From: CAVUAF01 sp963739375
GTDB taxonomy: Bacteria > Acidobacteriota > Terriglobia > Terriglobales > Acidobacteriaceae
DNA: 62,482 nt
Direction: 5' to 3'
NCBI GenBank assembly: GCA_963739375.1
Contig: CAVUAF010000004.1
Coordinates: 1 to 62,482 of the forward strand
Under the pieces are notes generated by a model, which saw only the letters and a program-made list of their open reading frames with translations, was not told where the DNA came from and made no database searches. The position numbers and the translations under genes were made by a program. Positions within the stretch are counted from its first letter, which is position 1. Every line of letters begins with the position of its first letter. Shown in pieces: positions 46,961 to 56,416 of this stretch.

Positions 46961-48699
46961 GCGCTGCGGACAAGACGAAGAAGCGGAACCTGCTGACGGT
47001 GGTGCTGGAGGACTACTTCCACGTCGGCGCCCTCAGCAGCCTCATCAGCCCCAGCCAGTGGGATCGCTTCGAAGCCCGCTTTGAGGCCAACACGCTCAAA
47101 GCGCTGGACCTGTTAGACCGCTACGATGTCAAAGCCACGTTCTTCGTGCTGGGCTGGATTGCCGAGCGCCGCCCCGACCTGGTGGCGGAGGTAGCCCGCC
47201 AGGGACACGAGATCGCGAACTACGGCTTCTACCATCGCAATGTCCGCCAGATGACGCGCGAGGAGCTCCGCGACGATTCGCGGCGCTCGCGCGATGCCCT
47301 GGAAGTGGCCTGTGGCCGGAGAGTCATCGGGTACCGCATTCCCCAGGGATTGCGTTTCCCCTCCGACATGTGGATGCTCGACACCCTGGCCGAGGAAGGT
47401 TACGTCTACGATTCCAGCGTCATCCCCCTGCTGCATGCGCAACCCGGACCGATGGAGCGGTTTGCCCACATCCACCGCAGCGGCGAGCGCGAGATTTGGG
47501 AGTTTCCGCACTCCACGGTGAACCTGGCCGGCTTCCTGTTTCCGATCTCGGGAGGAAACTACTTCCGCCAGATGCCGCATTGGTTGCTGAAAACCGCGGT
47601 CAACTACTGGCAGAAGTCGTTTGATGCTCCTTTCATGATGTACTTCCACATCTGGGAGCTGGATCCGGATCAACCCCAGATCAGCGCCGCTTCCTTTCTG
47701 GCGCGGACCCGGCAGTATCGCAATCTCAACAAGATGTCGTGGCTGCTGCCCGAGTACCTGAAGAAATATCAGTTCGAGCCGATCGCCGACTATCTGGGGT
47801 GCGATACGCGGGTCGGCGCCCGGCCGCCCCGCCCCGCGGATATGGTGCCGGAGATCTGGACGGAACCGCCGGCGCCGGAAGCCGGGCCCCGGACACCCGT
47901 CACCCTGGTCGTCCCTTGCTTTAACGAACGGGCGGCGCTTCCCTATCTGGCCAATACGCTAGAGAGCGTCTCCCGCTTGCTCAACCGGGATTACCGGCTG
48001 TCGCTAATTTTTGTGGACGACGGCAGCACGGACGGCACTCACGACGTGCTCCGCCGGCTCTTTGAAAACAAGCCGGGGTGTCGCATCATTCAGCACCCCA
48101 GGAACCTGGGGGTAGCGGCCGCGATCCTGACGGGCATTCGGCACGCCACCACGGACATCGTCTGCTCCATTGATTGCGATTGCAGTTACGATCCCCATGA
48201 GCTGGTGCAGATGATCCCGCTGCTCACCGACGAGGTGGACCTGGTCACGGCCTCGCCTTATCACCCCCAGGGCCGGGTGACCAGTGTGCGGCCCTGGCGC
48301 CTAGCCTTGTCGCGGGGCGCCTCGTGGCTTTACCGGCAGGTGCTGCACCACAACCTGGCCACCTACACCAGCTGCTTCCGCGTCTACCGGCGCAGCCGGG
48401 TGGTAGACTTACAGCTCGACGAGTTTGGGTACCTCGGCGTCGCTGAAACCCTTGGCCGGCTGGACCTGCAGGGCGCCAGCATTCGCGAGTTTCCCACCAC
48501 GCTCCACGTGCGCATTCTGGGGCACTCGAAAATGAAAATCGCCAGAACCGTCCTCGGACATCTTCGCAATCTCTGGAAGTTGCGGCGGATGCGTGCGCTG
48601 CTGCAGCACAGCGGCAAGCTGGTGCCGCTGTACGGTCCGGATTCCCCGGCTGAAAAAGAAGAGGTGGCGGTCGATTCCATCCATCAGGAGAAACCATGA
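46957..48699 (+). CDS. Polysaccharide deacetylase-GT2 fusion
   Basis: A 580-residue fusion. Residues 1-~300 are a deacetylase of the exosortase-associated type (LEDYFHV at 17-23, TFFVLGWIAER, GHEIANYGFYH, GYRIPQGLRFP, YFHIWELDPDQP). Residues ~312-545 are a GT2 domain (VTLVVPCFNERAALPYL, LSLIFVDDGSTDGT, CSIDCDCSYDP). In the HxxxH metal motif the first His is Tyr89 while His93 remains, and the Asp usual two residues before Glu18-Asp19 is Leu16. Deacetylase activity is therefore doubtful; the domain might bind glycan. The GT2 part looks intact. It is coupled by ATGA overlaps to the epimerase and aminotransferase. Confidence 0.82.
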   Translation: MSAADKTKKRNLLTVVLEDYFHVGALSSLISPSQWDRFEARFEANTLKALDLLDRYDVKATFFVLGWIAERRPDLVAEVARQGHEIANYGFYHRNVRQMTREELRDDSRRSRDALEVACGRRVIGYRIPQGLRFPSDMWMLDTLAEEGYVYDSSVIPLLHAQPGPMERFAHIHRSGEREIWEFPHSTVNLAGFLFPISGGNYFRQMPHWLLKTAVNYWQKSFDAPFMMYFHIWELDPDQPQISAASFLARTRQYRNLNKMSWLLPEYLKKYQFEPIADYLGCDTRVGARPPRPADMVPEIWTEPPAPEAGPRTPVTLVVPCFNERAALPYLANTLESVSRLLNRDYRLSLIFVDDGSTDGTHDVLRRLFENKPGCRIIQHPRNLGVAAAILTGIRHATTDIVCSIDCDCSYDPHELVQMIPLLTDEVDLVTASPYHPQGRVTSVRPWRLALSRGASWLYRQVLHHNLATYTSCFRVYRRSRVVDLQLDEFGYLGVAETLGRLDLQGASIREFPTTLHVRILGHSKMKIARTVLGHLRNLWKLRRMRALLQHSGKLVPLYGPDSPAEKEEVAVDSIHQEKP

Positions 48700-49928
48700 G
48701 CGCCGCAACTGCCTCCAAGCCGCCCACGATGACCCTGCCTTCGGACCAGGATGCCTCCGGGCGCGACCTCGGCGCTGAAGAACTGGCCCTGCTGGCGCAG
48801 TGCATCCAGAGCGGCACGCTGACCAGCACCAAGGGCAGCTTCGTCAAGACGTTGGAAGAACGCTTCGCAGCCACCCTGGGGGTGCGGCGGGCCTATGCCT
48901 GTGCTTCCGGGACGGCGGCGGTGCATGTCGCGATCGCGGCGCTCGACCCCGCGCCGGGCGACGAGATCATCACCACCTCCATCACCGACATGGGCGCCCT
49001 GACCCCCATCCTGTACCAGGGAGCCATCCCGGTGTTTGCGGAAGTGGATCCGGTCACCCTGAACGTGACCGCCGAAACCCTGGCCCCCTGCATCAGTGAG
49101 CGCACCAAGGCCATTATGGTCACGCATTTGTTCGGCAATCCTTGCGCCATGCGCGAGATCGTGGCGCTGGCCCGCGCGCGCAACATCCCCATCATCGAGG
49201 ATTGTGCGCAGGCTTATCTGGCACAGTCGGAAGGCCAGTTCGTCGGCACTTTCGGCGCCGTCGGGGCCTTCAGCATGCAGCAGGGGAAGCACATGACCAC
49301 GGGCGAAGGCGGCCTGGTAGTCAGCAACGACGAGGCGCTGGCGCGGCGCATGTTCCTGTTCATCAACAAGGCCTGGGGATACGGCGACCCCAAGCCCGAC
49401 CACTATTTTCTGTCGCTGAACTACCGGCTCAGCGAACTGCAAGGCGCCGTGGCGGTGGCCCAGCTGGAGAAGCTGCGCTCGGTGGTGGAACGCCGGGTCG
49501 GCACCGCCACCCAGCTCACCAGCCTGCTCCGCGGCCTGCCGGGGATTACCACTCCCCCGGTCGCTCCCGGCGCCGTCCACACCTATTGGAAATACTGCCT
49601 GAACGTGGATGGCAACGTGATTCGCGAGGGCGCGGTGGGCATGGCCAAGCAGCTGAAGGATGACGGGATCCTCGCCGCGCCGCGCTACATTCAGAAGCCG
49701 GCATTCATGTGCGAGATCTTTCAGGCGCAGCGCACCTTTGGCGACAGCCGGTTTCCGTTTACCCTGGCCCGGCCCGAGGCCGTGGATTACAGCAAGTCAC
49801 GTTTCCCGATGACATTCAAGGCGCTGGAAGATGTTCTCGTGTTGCCCTGGAACGAGCGCTATACCAGCGAACATGTCGAGTACATTGCCGGCGCGATTAA
49901 GCGGGCGGTGGAGCTGCTACACACGTGA
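48696..49928 (+). CDS. DegT/DnrJ/EryC1-family sugar aminotransferase
   Basis: A 410-residue PLP-dependent enzyme. The lysine is K198 in SMQQGKHMTTGEGG, the PLP-ring aspartate lies in PIIEDCAQA (about 166-174), and SGTAAVHVAIAAL binds the phosphate. It would aminate a keto-sugar nucleotide, for example a 3-keto-uronic acid made by the next gene's dehydrogenase (WbpE/WbpB pairing). It overlaps both neighbours. Confidence 0.88.
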   Translation: MSAATASKPPTMTLPSDQDASGRDLGAEELALLAQCIQSGTLTSTKGSFVKTLEERFAATLGVRRAYACASGTAAVHVAIAALDPAPGDEIITTSITDMGALTPILYQGAIPVFAEVDPVTLNVTAETLAPCISERTKAIMVTHLFGNPCAMREIVALARARNIPIIEDCAQAYLAQSEGQFVGTFGAVGAFSMQQGKHMTTGEGGLVVSNDEALARRMFLFINKAWGYGDPKPDHYFLSLNYRLSELQGAVAVAQLEKLRSVVERRVGTATQLTSLLRGLPGITTPPVAPGAVHTYWKYCLNVDGNVIREGAVGMAKQLKDDGILAAPRYIQKPAFMCEIFQAQRTFGDSRFPFTLARPEAVDYSKSRFPMTFKALEDVLVLPWNERYTSEHVEYIAGAIKRAVELLHT

Positions 49929-50947
49929 ACAGGCCACCACTCCGGTTTGGCATCGTGGGCACCGGCAGCATCGCCCAGGCGTACGCCCTCGCCTTCGAGG
50001 GTTGCGCTCTGGCCAGCGTGGTGGCGGTGGCGGATGTGCGCCCGCCCGCCGCCCAAGCCTTCGCCGAGCGCCTGAAATGCCGCAGCTTCAGTTCCCACGG
50101 CCAGATGGCGGACGACGTCGCGCTGGACGCCGTCCTCGTCTGCACCCCTCCCAACACCCATCTTGACCTCTGCCTGGACCTCGTGGGCCGCGGCCTCCAC
50201 GTGCTTTGCGAAAAGCCCCTGAGCATCGACGTTCCCAGCACCGAGCGCATCGTGGCTGCGGCGCGCGCCTCCGCGGTGACGCTGACCATGGCTTCCAAGT
50301 TCCGCTACGTGGAAGACGTGGTGCGCGCCAAGAGCCTGCTGAGCTCGGGCGCGCTCGGCGAGCTCATTCTCATCGAGAATGTCTTCGCCTCGCGGGTGGA
50401 CATGTCGACGCGCTGGAACTCCGATCCCCGGCTGAGCGGCGGCGGGGTGCTGATCGACAATGGCACGCATTCGGTGGACCTGATCCGCTATTTTGCAGGG
50501 CCCCTCAGCGAGATCCATGTGGTGGAAGGCAAACGGAGCCAGCATCTGCCGGTGGAAGAAACGGTGCACATCTTCGTCCGTAGTGAAAGCGGGGCGCTGG
50601 GTACGGCCGACCTTTCCTGGAGCATCAGCAAGGAACTGGAAAGCTACCTGCGCATTTACGGCTCGAAGGGAACGATTTCGGTGGGCTGGCGGGAGTCGAA
50701 ATTCCTGCCGTCCGGCAGCCGCGATTGGACCGTGCTGGGCCAGGGCTACGACAAAGTGCAGGCATTCCGCGCCCAGATCGAGAACTTCACCCGGGCGGTT
50801 TGGCAGGAAGAGCGGTTGCTGATCACCGTGGAGGACGCACTGGCCTCGGCGCACGCCGTCGAGGCGGCCTATGAGTCACTGCGGGATTCTCGCTGGACCT
50901 CCATTCCGGTCAACGGCAAGGAGAACGCTCGCGCTGCCCAAGGCTAG
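49925..50947 (+). CDS. Gfo/Idh/MocA-family sugar dehydrogenase
   Basis: A 340-residue NAD(P)-dependent oxidoreductase. The Rossmann motif is FGIVGTGSIAQAY (8-20), the EKP motif is at 96-98 (HVLCEKPLS), and DNGTHSVDLIRYF gives the catalytic Asp/His region. The GTG start overlaps the aminotransferase stop. Beside a DegT enzyme and a hexapeptide acetyltransferase, its likely role is WbpB-like oxidation of a UDP-sugar at C3. Substrate not shown by sequence. Confidence 0.85.
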   Translation: MNRPPLRFGIVGTGSIAQAYALAFEGCALASVVAVADVRPPAAQAFAERLKCRSFSSHGQMADDVALDAVLVCTPPNTHLDLCLDLVGRGLHVLCEKPLSIDVPSTERIVAAARASAVTLTMASKFRYVEDVVRAKSLLSSGALGELILIENVFASRVDMSTRWNSDPRLSGGGVLIDNGTHSVDLIRYFAGPLSEIHVVEGKRSQHLPVEETVHIFVRSESGALGTADLSWSISKELESYLRIYGSKGTISVGWRESKFLPSGSRDWTVLGQGYDKVQAFRAQIENFTRAVWQEERLLITVEDALASAHAVEAAYESLRDSRWTSIPVNGKENARAAQG

Positions 50948-51001
50948 ACGGGTGGCGGCCTCGTTCTCAGCCCGCCGTGCTGCCGGGGCCCGATTGACCT
51001 C

Positions 51002-52453
51002 ATGGTGGAACTGATCACCAACACCACGTTCTGGTTGTCTCTGGCATGCTTTGCCATCGTCGTCACGCAGTGGCTCCGGTTCCGTGCCACTGAGCCAGGG
51101 CCACGGCGCGCCGCCGAATCGGTGCGCCGCTTTGCCACCTCCGTACCCTTGGTGATCGCCCTGGCGCTGGGCGCGCTGTTCAATGTGGCCTCGGCGCTGG
51201 ATCTCGGCTATGCCGCCCCGCGCGACATCATCCAGGACATCATCTCGGCCCGGCAGTTCATGGCGGGAAAACCTGCCTTTCCCATTCCCATGACCGACCT
51301 GGTCCAAAGTGCGCTGCAGCAGGAGCCGGCGGTTTTCTCTCTGGGAGACTGGGTACCCGCTCTGCGGGTGCGAGAATTGCAGTCCTATCGGCAATCAGTG
51401 GAATCTCCCTGGCTGCAGGCGCATCCCCCCGCGGCCACGCTGGTGATCGCGCCTTTCGTTTATCTGTTGGGGATTCATGGCACCTACCTGGCGATGTTTT
51501 CCGTCTCCCTCGGCGCGGTGTTGCTGGCCTTCCTCCTCACTTGCCGGGAACTGGGTTGGGTTCCCTCGGGGCGAGCGGCGGGCGTGGTGGCGCTGGCCGT
51601 GTTGGGTTGGTATGACCTGGCGGTTTGCCTGCGCAGCGGACAGTGGGATGCGATCCTGGGGACCTTGCTCGTGCTGGGCTGGTATTTCCTGCGGCGGCAG
51701 CGTCCGGCTGCCGCGGGGCTGGCCATCGCGGCCGCCGTCACCTTGAAACTCTTCCCCGGACTCATGCTGGCTTACCTGTGGTTCCGGCATCGCAGGGCGT
51801 TCTGGTGGGCGGCCATGGCGACCGCCGTGCTGGTGACAGGCTCGCTGGTCATGATCGGGCGGCAGAACGCGCTCGACTATTACCACACGACCCACTACGT
51901 GGTGCACGAATACAAGGACTATCCGGCCAACCTCTCGCTCTTGAGCTGGTTCGTGGTTTTGCCCACCCCGTGGAGCCGCTCCGAGTTGGAAGTCCGGCTC
52001 TACTTTCTGCTGGTCCTGGGCCTGGTGGTGACGCTGGCATGGAGGTTTGCTCGCGTTTCTCCCCGGTCAGAAGGCGACTCTCGGAACCTGGATCTTGAGT
52101 ACAGCGTATTCATGGCGCTCATGACCCTGCTTTCGCCCGTGGCCTGGAACCATTACCTGGTGCTGCTGTTGCTGCCGTTCGCTATTGTGAGCAGCCGGGC
52201 TCTCGGCGCAGATGGGCACGGGAGGCAGGTGTTGCTGCTGTTTGGTATTTTTCTGGTGACCGCGGTGCCGCAGCCCGCCTGGTATGCCCTGGCGCTGGCC
52301 GTGGGGGGCACGGCTTCCCGGCTCACGTACTTGCTGCCGAAGGTCTCGTCGTTCATGATGGTAGCGTTGATTGTTCTGCTGACCAGGATGCGACTGGCGC
52401 CGCCGGCCCATCCTGCCCCGGTTGCGCCGGTGGCCGCCACCGGAGGAGGGTAA
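51002..52453 (+). CDS. GT87 (DUF2029)-like membrane glycosyltransferase
   Basis: A 483-residue polytopic protein with about ten helices. The pattern fits the GT-C-type GT87 family: a first-loop region with QDIISARQFMAGKPAFPIPM, then AVTLKLFPGLMLAYLWFRHR and NLSLLSWFVVLPTPW. It probably transfers sugars from lipid carriers in the periplasm. There is a 54-base gap after the dehydrogenase gene and a short spacer to the acetyltransferase gene. Confidence 0.75.
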   Translation: MVELITNTTFWLSLACFAIVVTQWLRFRATEPGPRRAAESVRRFATSVPLVIALALGALFNVASALDLGYAAPRDIIQDIISARQFMAGKPAFPIPMTDLVQSALQQEPAVFSLGDWVPALRVRELQSYRQSVESPWLQAHPPAATLVIAPFVYLLGIHGTYLAMFSVSLGAVLLAFLLTCRELGWVPSGRAAGVVALAVLGWYDLAVCLRSGQWDAILGTLLVLGWYFLRRQRPAAAGLAIAAAVTLKLFPGLMLAYLWFRHRRAFWWAAMATAVLVTGSLVMIGRQNALDYYHTTHYVVHEYKDYPANLSLLSWFVVLPTPWSRSELEVRLYFLLVLGLVVTLAWRFARVSPRSEGDSRNLDLEYSVFMALMTLLSPVAWNHYLVLLLLPFAIVSSRALGADGHGRQVLLLFGIFLVTAVPQPAWYALALAVGGTASRLTYLLPKVSSFMMVALIVLLTRMRLAPPAHPAPVAPVAATGGG

Positions 52454-52457
52454 TGCG

Positions 52458-53111
52458 ATGACCGTTGCAGGCTCCACCCCGACGGCCTTGCGGATTCATC
52501 CCACCGCCTTGATTGAGGAGGGGGTCCACATCGGCCACGGGAGCTCAGTCTGGGACAATGTACATATCCGGCATGGGGCGCAGATTGGGGAAGAGTGCAT
52601 CATCGGCGAGAAGTCGTACATTGCCTATGACGTGAAGATTGGCAACCGCGTCAAGATCAACGCCTTTGTTTACATCTGCGCCGCCGTCACCGTGGAGGAT
52701 GGGGTCATGATCAGTGCGGGAACCGTCTTCACCAACGACCGCTTTCCGCGCGCCACCACACCCGACCTCAAGCACTTGCGCCCTTCCGAGCCCGACGAGC
52801 ACACGCTCACCACGCTGGTGCGCGAGGGCGCCACCATCGGCGCGCAGTGCACGATCGGCAACGCGCTCGTGATTGGACGCTTTGCCATGATCGGGATGGG
52901 CTCCCTGGTGACCAAGTCGGTTCCCGACTTCCACCTGGCGGTGGGTCATCCCGCGCGCTCCATCGGCTACGTGTGCCGCTGTGGTACGCCATTGGCGCGG
53001 ATCGCGGAACTCGACGCGGGCAAGGAACTGGCGTTGACCTGCGCCGACTGTGGCCTGCAGTATCGCCGCAGCGACGACGGCGCCATCACGGAACTGACTC
53101 CCCCTGGGTAG
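52458..53111 (+). CDS. Hexapeptide-repeat acyltransferase with C-terminal zinc ribbon
   Basis: A 217-residue left-handed beta-helix acyltransferase: repeats begin at IHPTALIEEGVHIGHGSSVW and continue through VKINAFVYICAAVTVEDGVM to GRFAMIGMGSLVTKSV, as in WbpD/WlbB sugar N-acetyltransferases. The last ~45 residues add a CxC/CxxC cluster (CRCGTPL, CADCGLQY) that looks like a zinc ribbon, which WbpD lacks. GGAGGAGGG (52442-52450) fixes the start at 52458. Confidence 0.85.
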   Translation: MTVAGSTPTALRIHPTALIEEGVHIGHGSSVWDNVHIRHGAQIGEECIIGEKSYIAYDVKIGNRVKINAFVYICAAVTVEDGVMISAGTVFTNDRFPRATTPDLKHLRPSEPDEHTLTTLVREGATIGAQCTIGNALVIGRFAMIGMGSLVTKSVPDFHLAVGHPARSIGYVCRCGTPLARIAELDAGKELALTCADCGLQYRRSDDGAITELTPPG

Positions 53112-53181
53112 CTTGGGCGCGACGAAAGGCCCTTCCATCCCCATCGGTTCGGCGCAACCCCCTTTGACCTGAGGCTACACC

Positions 53182-54060
53182 ATGCGCGCTGACATCTCGC
53201 CCTGTCCGGCCTGCGGGAACCGCCGCTTTCGCCGGCGCTTCATCAAGAAGGGCAAACACTTCTGGCGCTGCCGCGAATGCGGGCTGGAGATGCAGTTTCC
53301 GCTGCCTACTCTGGAAGAGCTTCGGGAGTACTACGACAGCTCCTACCAGGATGGCCTGTACAAGGCATTCCTGGAGGCCGACACCCTCAAGCAGCTGACG
53401 TCGGAACAGCGGCTGCGGCGGCTGCTGCCGCTGGCCCGCCCGGGCCGCTGGCTGGATGTGGGATGTTCCAGCGGGTGGTTTGTCGAGGCCGCCCGCCGCG
53501 CCGGGATCGAGGCCGAAGGGATCGATCTCTCCGCGGTAGCGGTCGCGGCGGGGCGCCAGCGCTCGTTGCCGCTTTTCTGCTCCACCCTGGAGGACTTTCA
53601 ACCCGCTTACCGCTACGACACCGTAACCGCCTTCGATCTGCTGGAGCATGTGCTCGATCCCCTGGCGTTCCTGCAGTCGGTGCGCCGCCTGCTGGCGCCG
53701 GAAGGCAGGGTTTGTATCGCCGTCCCGAACCAGGGCAGCTTGATTGCGAAGGTCATGGGACGGCGCTGGTATTTCTACATTCCCGAGGAACATCTTCACT
53801 ACTTCAACCCCTCCACGATGCGCCGATTACTGCAGCGCGCGGGCTTTTGCGTGCAGCATTGCGGGCCGGCCTATAAGACGTTGACCTGGCAATATTCCCT
53901 GCTTCAATTTCAGGACTATAACCCGCTGATCTACAAGGTCCTGAACGGCCTGGCGAAGCTCGCGCCCCGGCGGCTCCTGGTGGCGCCGATGGAGCTCCGC
54001 ATCGGCGAAATGCTAGTGACCGCCCAGCGGGTGAACCCCGGGGAAGAGGACCGGAATTGA
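53182..54060 (+). CDS. SAM methyltransferase with N-terminal zinc ribbon
   Basis: A 292-residue protein: zinc ribbon CPACG (8-12) and CRECG, then the class I methyltransferase motif WLDVGCSSGWFVEAAR, EGIDLSAVAV, TAFDLLEHVLDPL and a C-terminal EEHLHYFNPSTMRRLL. It is like the methyltransferase at 42817 but clearly not a recent duplicate. Probable sugar or lipid-linked glycan methylation. Its stop overlaps the TTG start of the next gene. Confidence 0.82.
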   Translation: MRADISPCPACGNRRFRRRFIKKGKHFWRCRECGLEMQFPLPTLEELREYYDSSYQDGLYKAFLEADTLKQLTSEQRLRRLLPLARPGRWLDVGCSSGWFVEAARRAGIEAEGIDLSAVAVAAGRQRSLPLFCSTLEDFQPAYRYDTVTAFDLLEHVLDPLAFLQSVRRLLAPEGRVCIAVPNQGSLIAKVMGRRWYFYIPEEHLHYFNPSTMRRLLQRAGFCVQHCGPAYKTLTWQYSLLQFQDYNPLIYKVLNGLAKLAPRRLLVAPMELRIGEMLVTAQRVNPGEEDRN

Positions 54061-55409
54061 CGGCGCCATCGCAATCGTGGGGCATTCTGGGGGGCGGCAT
54101 CCTGGGGATGACGCTCGCCCTGCGCCTGGCCCAGCAGGGACAACGGGTCACCCTCTTCGAGGGCGCGGGACAACTGGGCGGGCTGGCCAGCGCCTGGAAG
54201 CTGGGCGACATTGTCTGGGACCGCCACTACCACGTCACCCTGCTCTCCGATACCCGCTTGCGCGCGTTGCTGGCGGAACTCGACCTGGAAAAAGAAATCC
54301 AGTGGGTGCAGACCCGGACCGGCTTCTACACCGACGGGAAGCTCTACTCGATGTCGAACGCGCTCGAGTTTCTGCGCTTTCCGCCTTTGGGACTGGTGGA
54401 CAAGTTCCGGCTGGGGATGACCATCTTCTACGCCTCGAAACTGAAAAACTGGCAGGCTTTGGAAGCAGTGCCCGTGGCCGACTGGCTCGCCAAGTGGTCC
54501 GGGCGCCACACCACCGAGAAAATCTGGCTTCCGCTGCTGAAGGCCAAGCTGGGGCAAAACTATGAGAAGGCGTCGGCCGCCTTCATCTGGGCGATCATTG
54601 CCCGCATGTACGCCGCGCGGCGTGCCGGGATGAAGCAGGAGATGTTCGGGTATGTCCCCTGTGGCTATGCCCGCACCCTCGAGCGCCTGGCGCAGGCGCT
54701 GGACCGGGCGGGAGTGGTCACGCGGCTGAACTGCCAGGCACGACGGGTGGAATCAGCGGGCAAGGAGGGCGTGCACGTTGCCTTTGGGCCCGGCCAGGAC
54801 GAGCGCTTCGACCACGTAGTCCTGACCATGCCGGCGCCCCGCGCCGCGGACCTGTGTCCGCAGCTTTCGGAGGCGGAGAGCGACCGGCTCCGGGGAGTCG
54901 AGTACCAGGGCATCATCTGTCCCTCCCTGCTGCTGAAGAAGCCGCTGGCCGGCTACTACGTGACCAACATTACGGACGCCTGGGTGCCGTTCACGGCGGT
55001 GATTGAAATGTCGGCGCTGGTGGACCGCAAGCACTTTGGGGGCAACGCCCTGGTGTATCTTCCCAAGTATGTGCCCAGCGAGGACCCGGCGTTTGCCACC
55101 AGCGACGGGGAAATCCGGCGGCTCTTTCTCGCCGCGCTGGCGCGCATGTATCCTGATTTCGAGGAAGGGGACGTGTTGAGTTTCCAGGTCAGCCGCGTGC
55201 GCTACGTGCTGCCCATCCCGACCTTGAACTATTCGCAGAAACTGCCGCCCATCGTGACTTCGGTGCCGGGCGTCTACATTGCGAACTCGGCCCACATTGT
55301 GAATGGAACGCTGAACGTGAACGAAACCATTCAACTTTCCGAACGGGTCCTTCCGCTGCTGCTCTCCAAAATCCCTGCCCGCGAGGCGGTCGTGCATGGC
55401 CGCGCCTAG
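54057..55409 (+). CDS. FAD-dependent amine-oxidase/protoporphyrinogen-oxidase-like protein
   Basis: A 450-residue flavoprotein. The dinucleotide-binding motif is GILGGGILGMTLALRLAQQG with the ribose-binding Glu at the end of VTLFEGAGQLGGLA (9-45), and a C-terminal FAD segment is GVYIANSAHIVNGTLNVNET. Enzymes of this type occur in glycan clusters as sugar or lipid oxidoreductases of unknown substrate. The TTG start overlaps the upstream stop; the deacetylase gene overlaps its end by 14 bases. Confidence 0.75.
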   Translation: MTAPSQSWGILGGGILGMTLALRLAQQGQRVTLFEGAGQLGGLASAWKLGDIVWDRHYHVTLLSDTRLRALLAELDLEKEIQWVQTRTGFYTDGKLYSMSNALEFLRFPPLGLVDKFRLGMTIFYASKLKNWQALEAVPVADWLAKWSGRHTTEKIWLPLLKAKLGQNYEKASAAFIWAIIARMYAARRAGMKQEMFGYVPCGYARTLERLAQALDRAGVVTRLNCQARRVESAGKEGVHVAFGPGQDERFDHVVLTMPAPRAADLCPQLSEAESDRLRGVEYQGIICPSLLLKKPLAGYYVTNITDAWVPFTAVIEMSALVDRKHFGGNALVYLPKYVPSEDPAFATSDGEIRRLFLAALARMYPDFEEGDVLSFQVSRVRYVLPIPTLNYSQKLPPIVTSVPGVYIANSAHIVNGTLNVNETIQLSERVLPLLLSKIPAREAVVHGRA

Positions 55410-56370
55410 ACCCCGCGCCAGTCTCTCCCTGGACCTCGACAACAAGTGGTCCTACATGAAGACCCATGGCGACCCGGGATGGGAGGCGCTGCCCTCCTAC
55501 CTGGAGATTGTGGTGCCGCGCGTGCTGCGGCTACTGCGCGAACGTGGCCTCACCATCACGTTCTTTATCGTCGGGCTCGATGCCGCGCAGGAGCGCAACC
55601 GCGAGGTGCTGCAGTCGATTGCGGAGGCCGGACACGAAATCGGCAACCACTCCTTCCATCACGAACCCTGGCTGCATCTCTACACGCCGCCGCAACTCGC
55701 CGAGGAGATCGCGAAGGCGGAAGAGCATATCGAGCGGGCCACCCAGCGCAAACCGATCGGATTCCGCGGTCCGGGCTTCAGCCTGTCGGCGGAGCTGGTG
55801 GAGATCCTGACGCGCCGCGGCTATCTCTACGACGCTTCGACTTTCCCGACCTTCCTGGGGCCGCTGGCCCGGGCCTACTACTTCATGAAGAGCCGCCTCA
55901 GCAAGGATGCGCTGCAGCAACGAAAAGCGCTGTTTGGCTCCTTTCGCGAGGGCTTCCGTCCCACCCGGATGTATCGCTGGCAGACCGCCGCGGGAGAATT
56001 GCTCGAGATCCCGGTGACGACCTTCCCGGTCGCCAAGCTGCCCATCCACGTCAGCTATCTGCTCTATCTCTCCCTCTTCTCCCGCCGCCTGGCGCTCTGG
56101 TACTTCAAGCTGGCCCTGCAATCCTGTGTGCTCACGGGGATCCAGCCCTCTCTGCTCCTGCATCCGCTGGATTTTCTGGGCGGCGATGACACCGCCGACC
56201 TGGGCTTCTTTCCGGCCATGCAGGTCCCGGGGGCGGTGAAGGTGGACTTCGTGTGCCGGGTGCTGGACGTTTACCGGGCGACCTTTGAGGTGCTGTCCCT
56301 GGAACAGCACGCCCGCAGTGCGAACCGGGCCGCGCTTTCCGTCCGCAGCGCGGCGGGGTTGGGAAGCTGA
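55396..56370 (+). CDS. Polysaccharide deacetylase (NodB-like)
   Basis: A 324-residue NodB-fold deacetylase. Motif 1 is SLDLDNKWSY (D13, D15), motif 2 is GHEIGNHSFHHE with HxxxH at 85-89, and motif 3 is GFRGPGFSLSAEL. All metal ligands are present, unlike in the fusion protein at 46957. There is no signal peptide, so it may act on lipid-linked sugar in the cytoplasm. Last gene of the glycan cluster. Confidence 0.85.
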   Translation: MAAPRPRASLSLDLDNKWSYMKTHGDPGWEALPSYLEIVVPRVLRLLRERGLTITFFIVGLDAAQERNREVLQSIAEAGHEIGNHSFHHEPWLHLYTPPQLAEEIAKAEEHIERATQRKPIGFRGPGFSLSAELVEILTRRGYLYDASTFPTFLGPLARAYYFMKSRLSKDALQQRKALFGSFREGFRPTRMYRWQTAAGELLEIPVTTFPVAKLPIHVSYLLYLSLFSRRLALWYFKLALQSCVLTGIQPSLLLHPLDFLGGDDTADLGFFPAMQVPGAVKVDFVCRVLDVYRATFEVLSLEQHARSANRAALSVRSAAGLGS

Positions 56371-56416
56371 GGTCAGCGGGCCGCTTGCGGGAAGTATCTG
56401 TGGCGCCGATCGGGTC

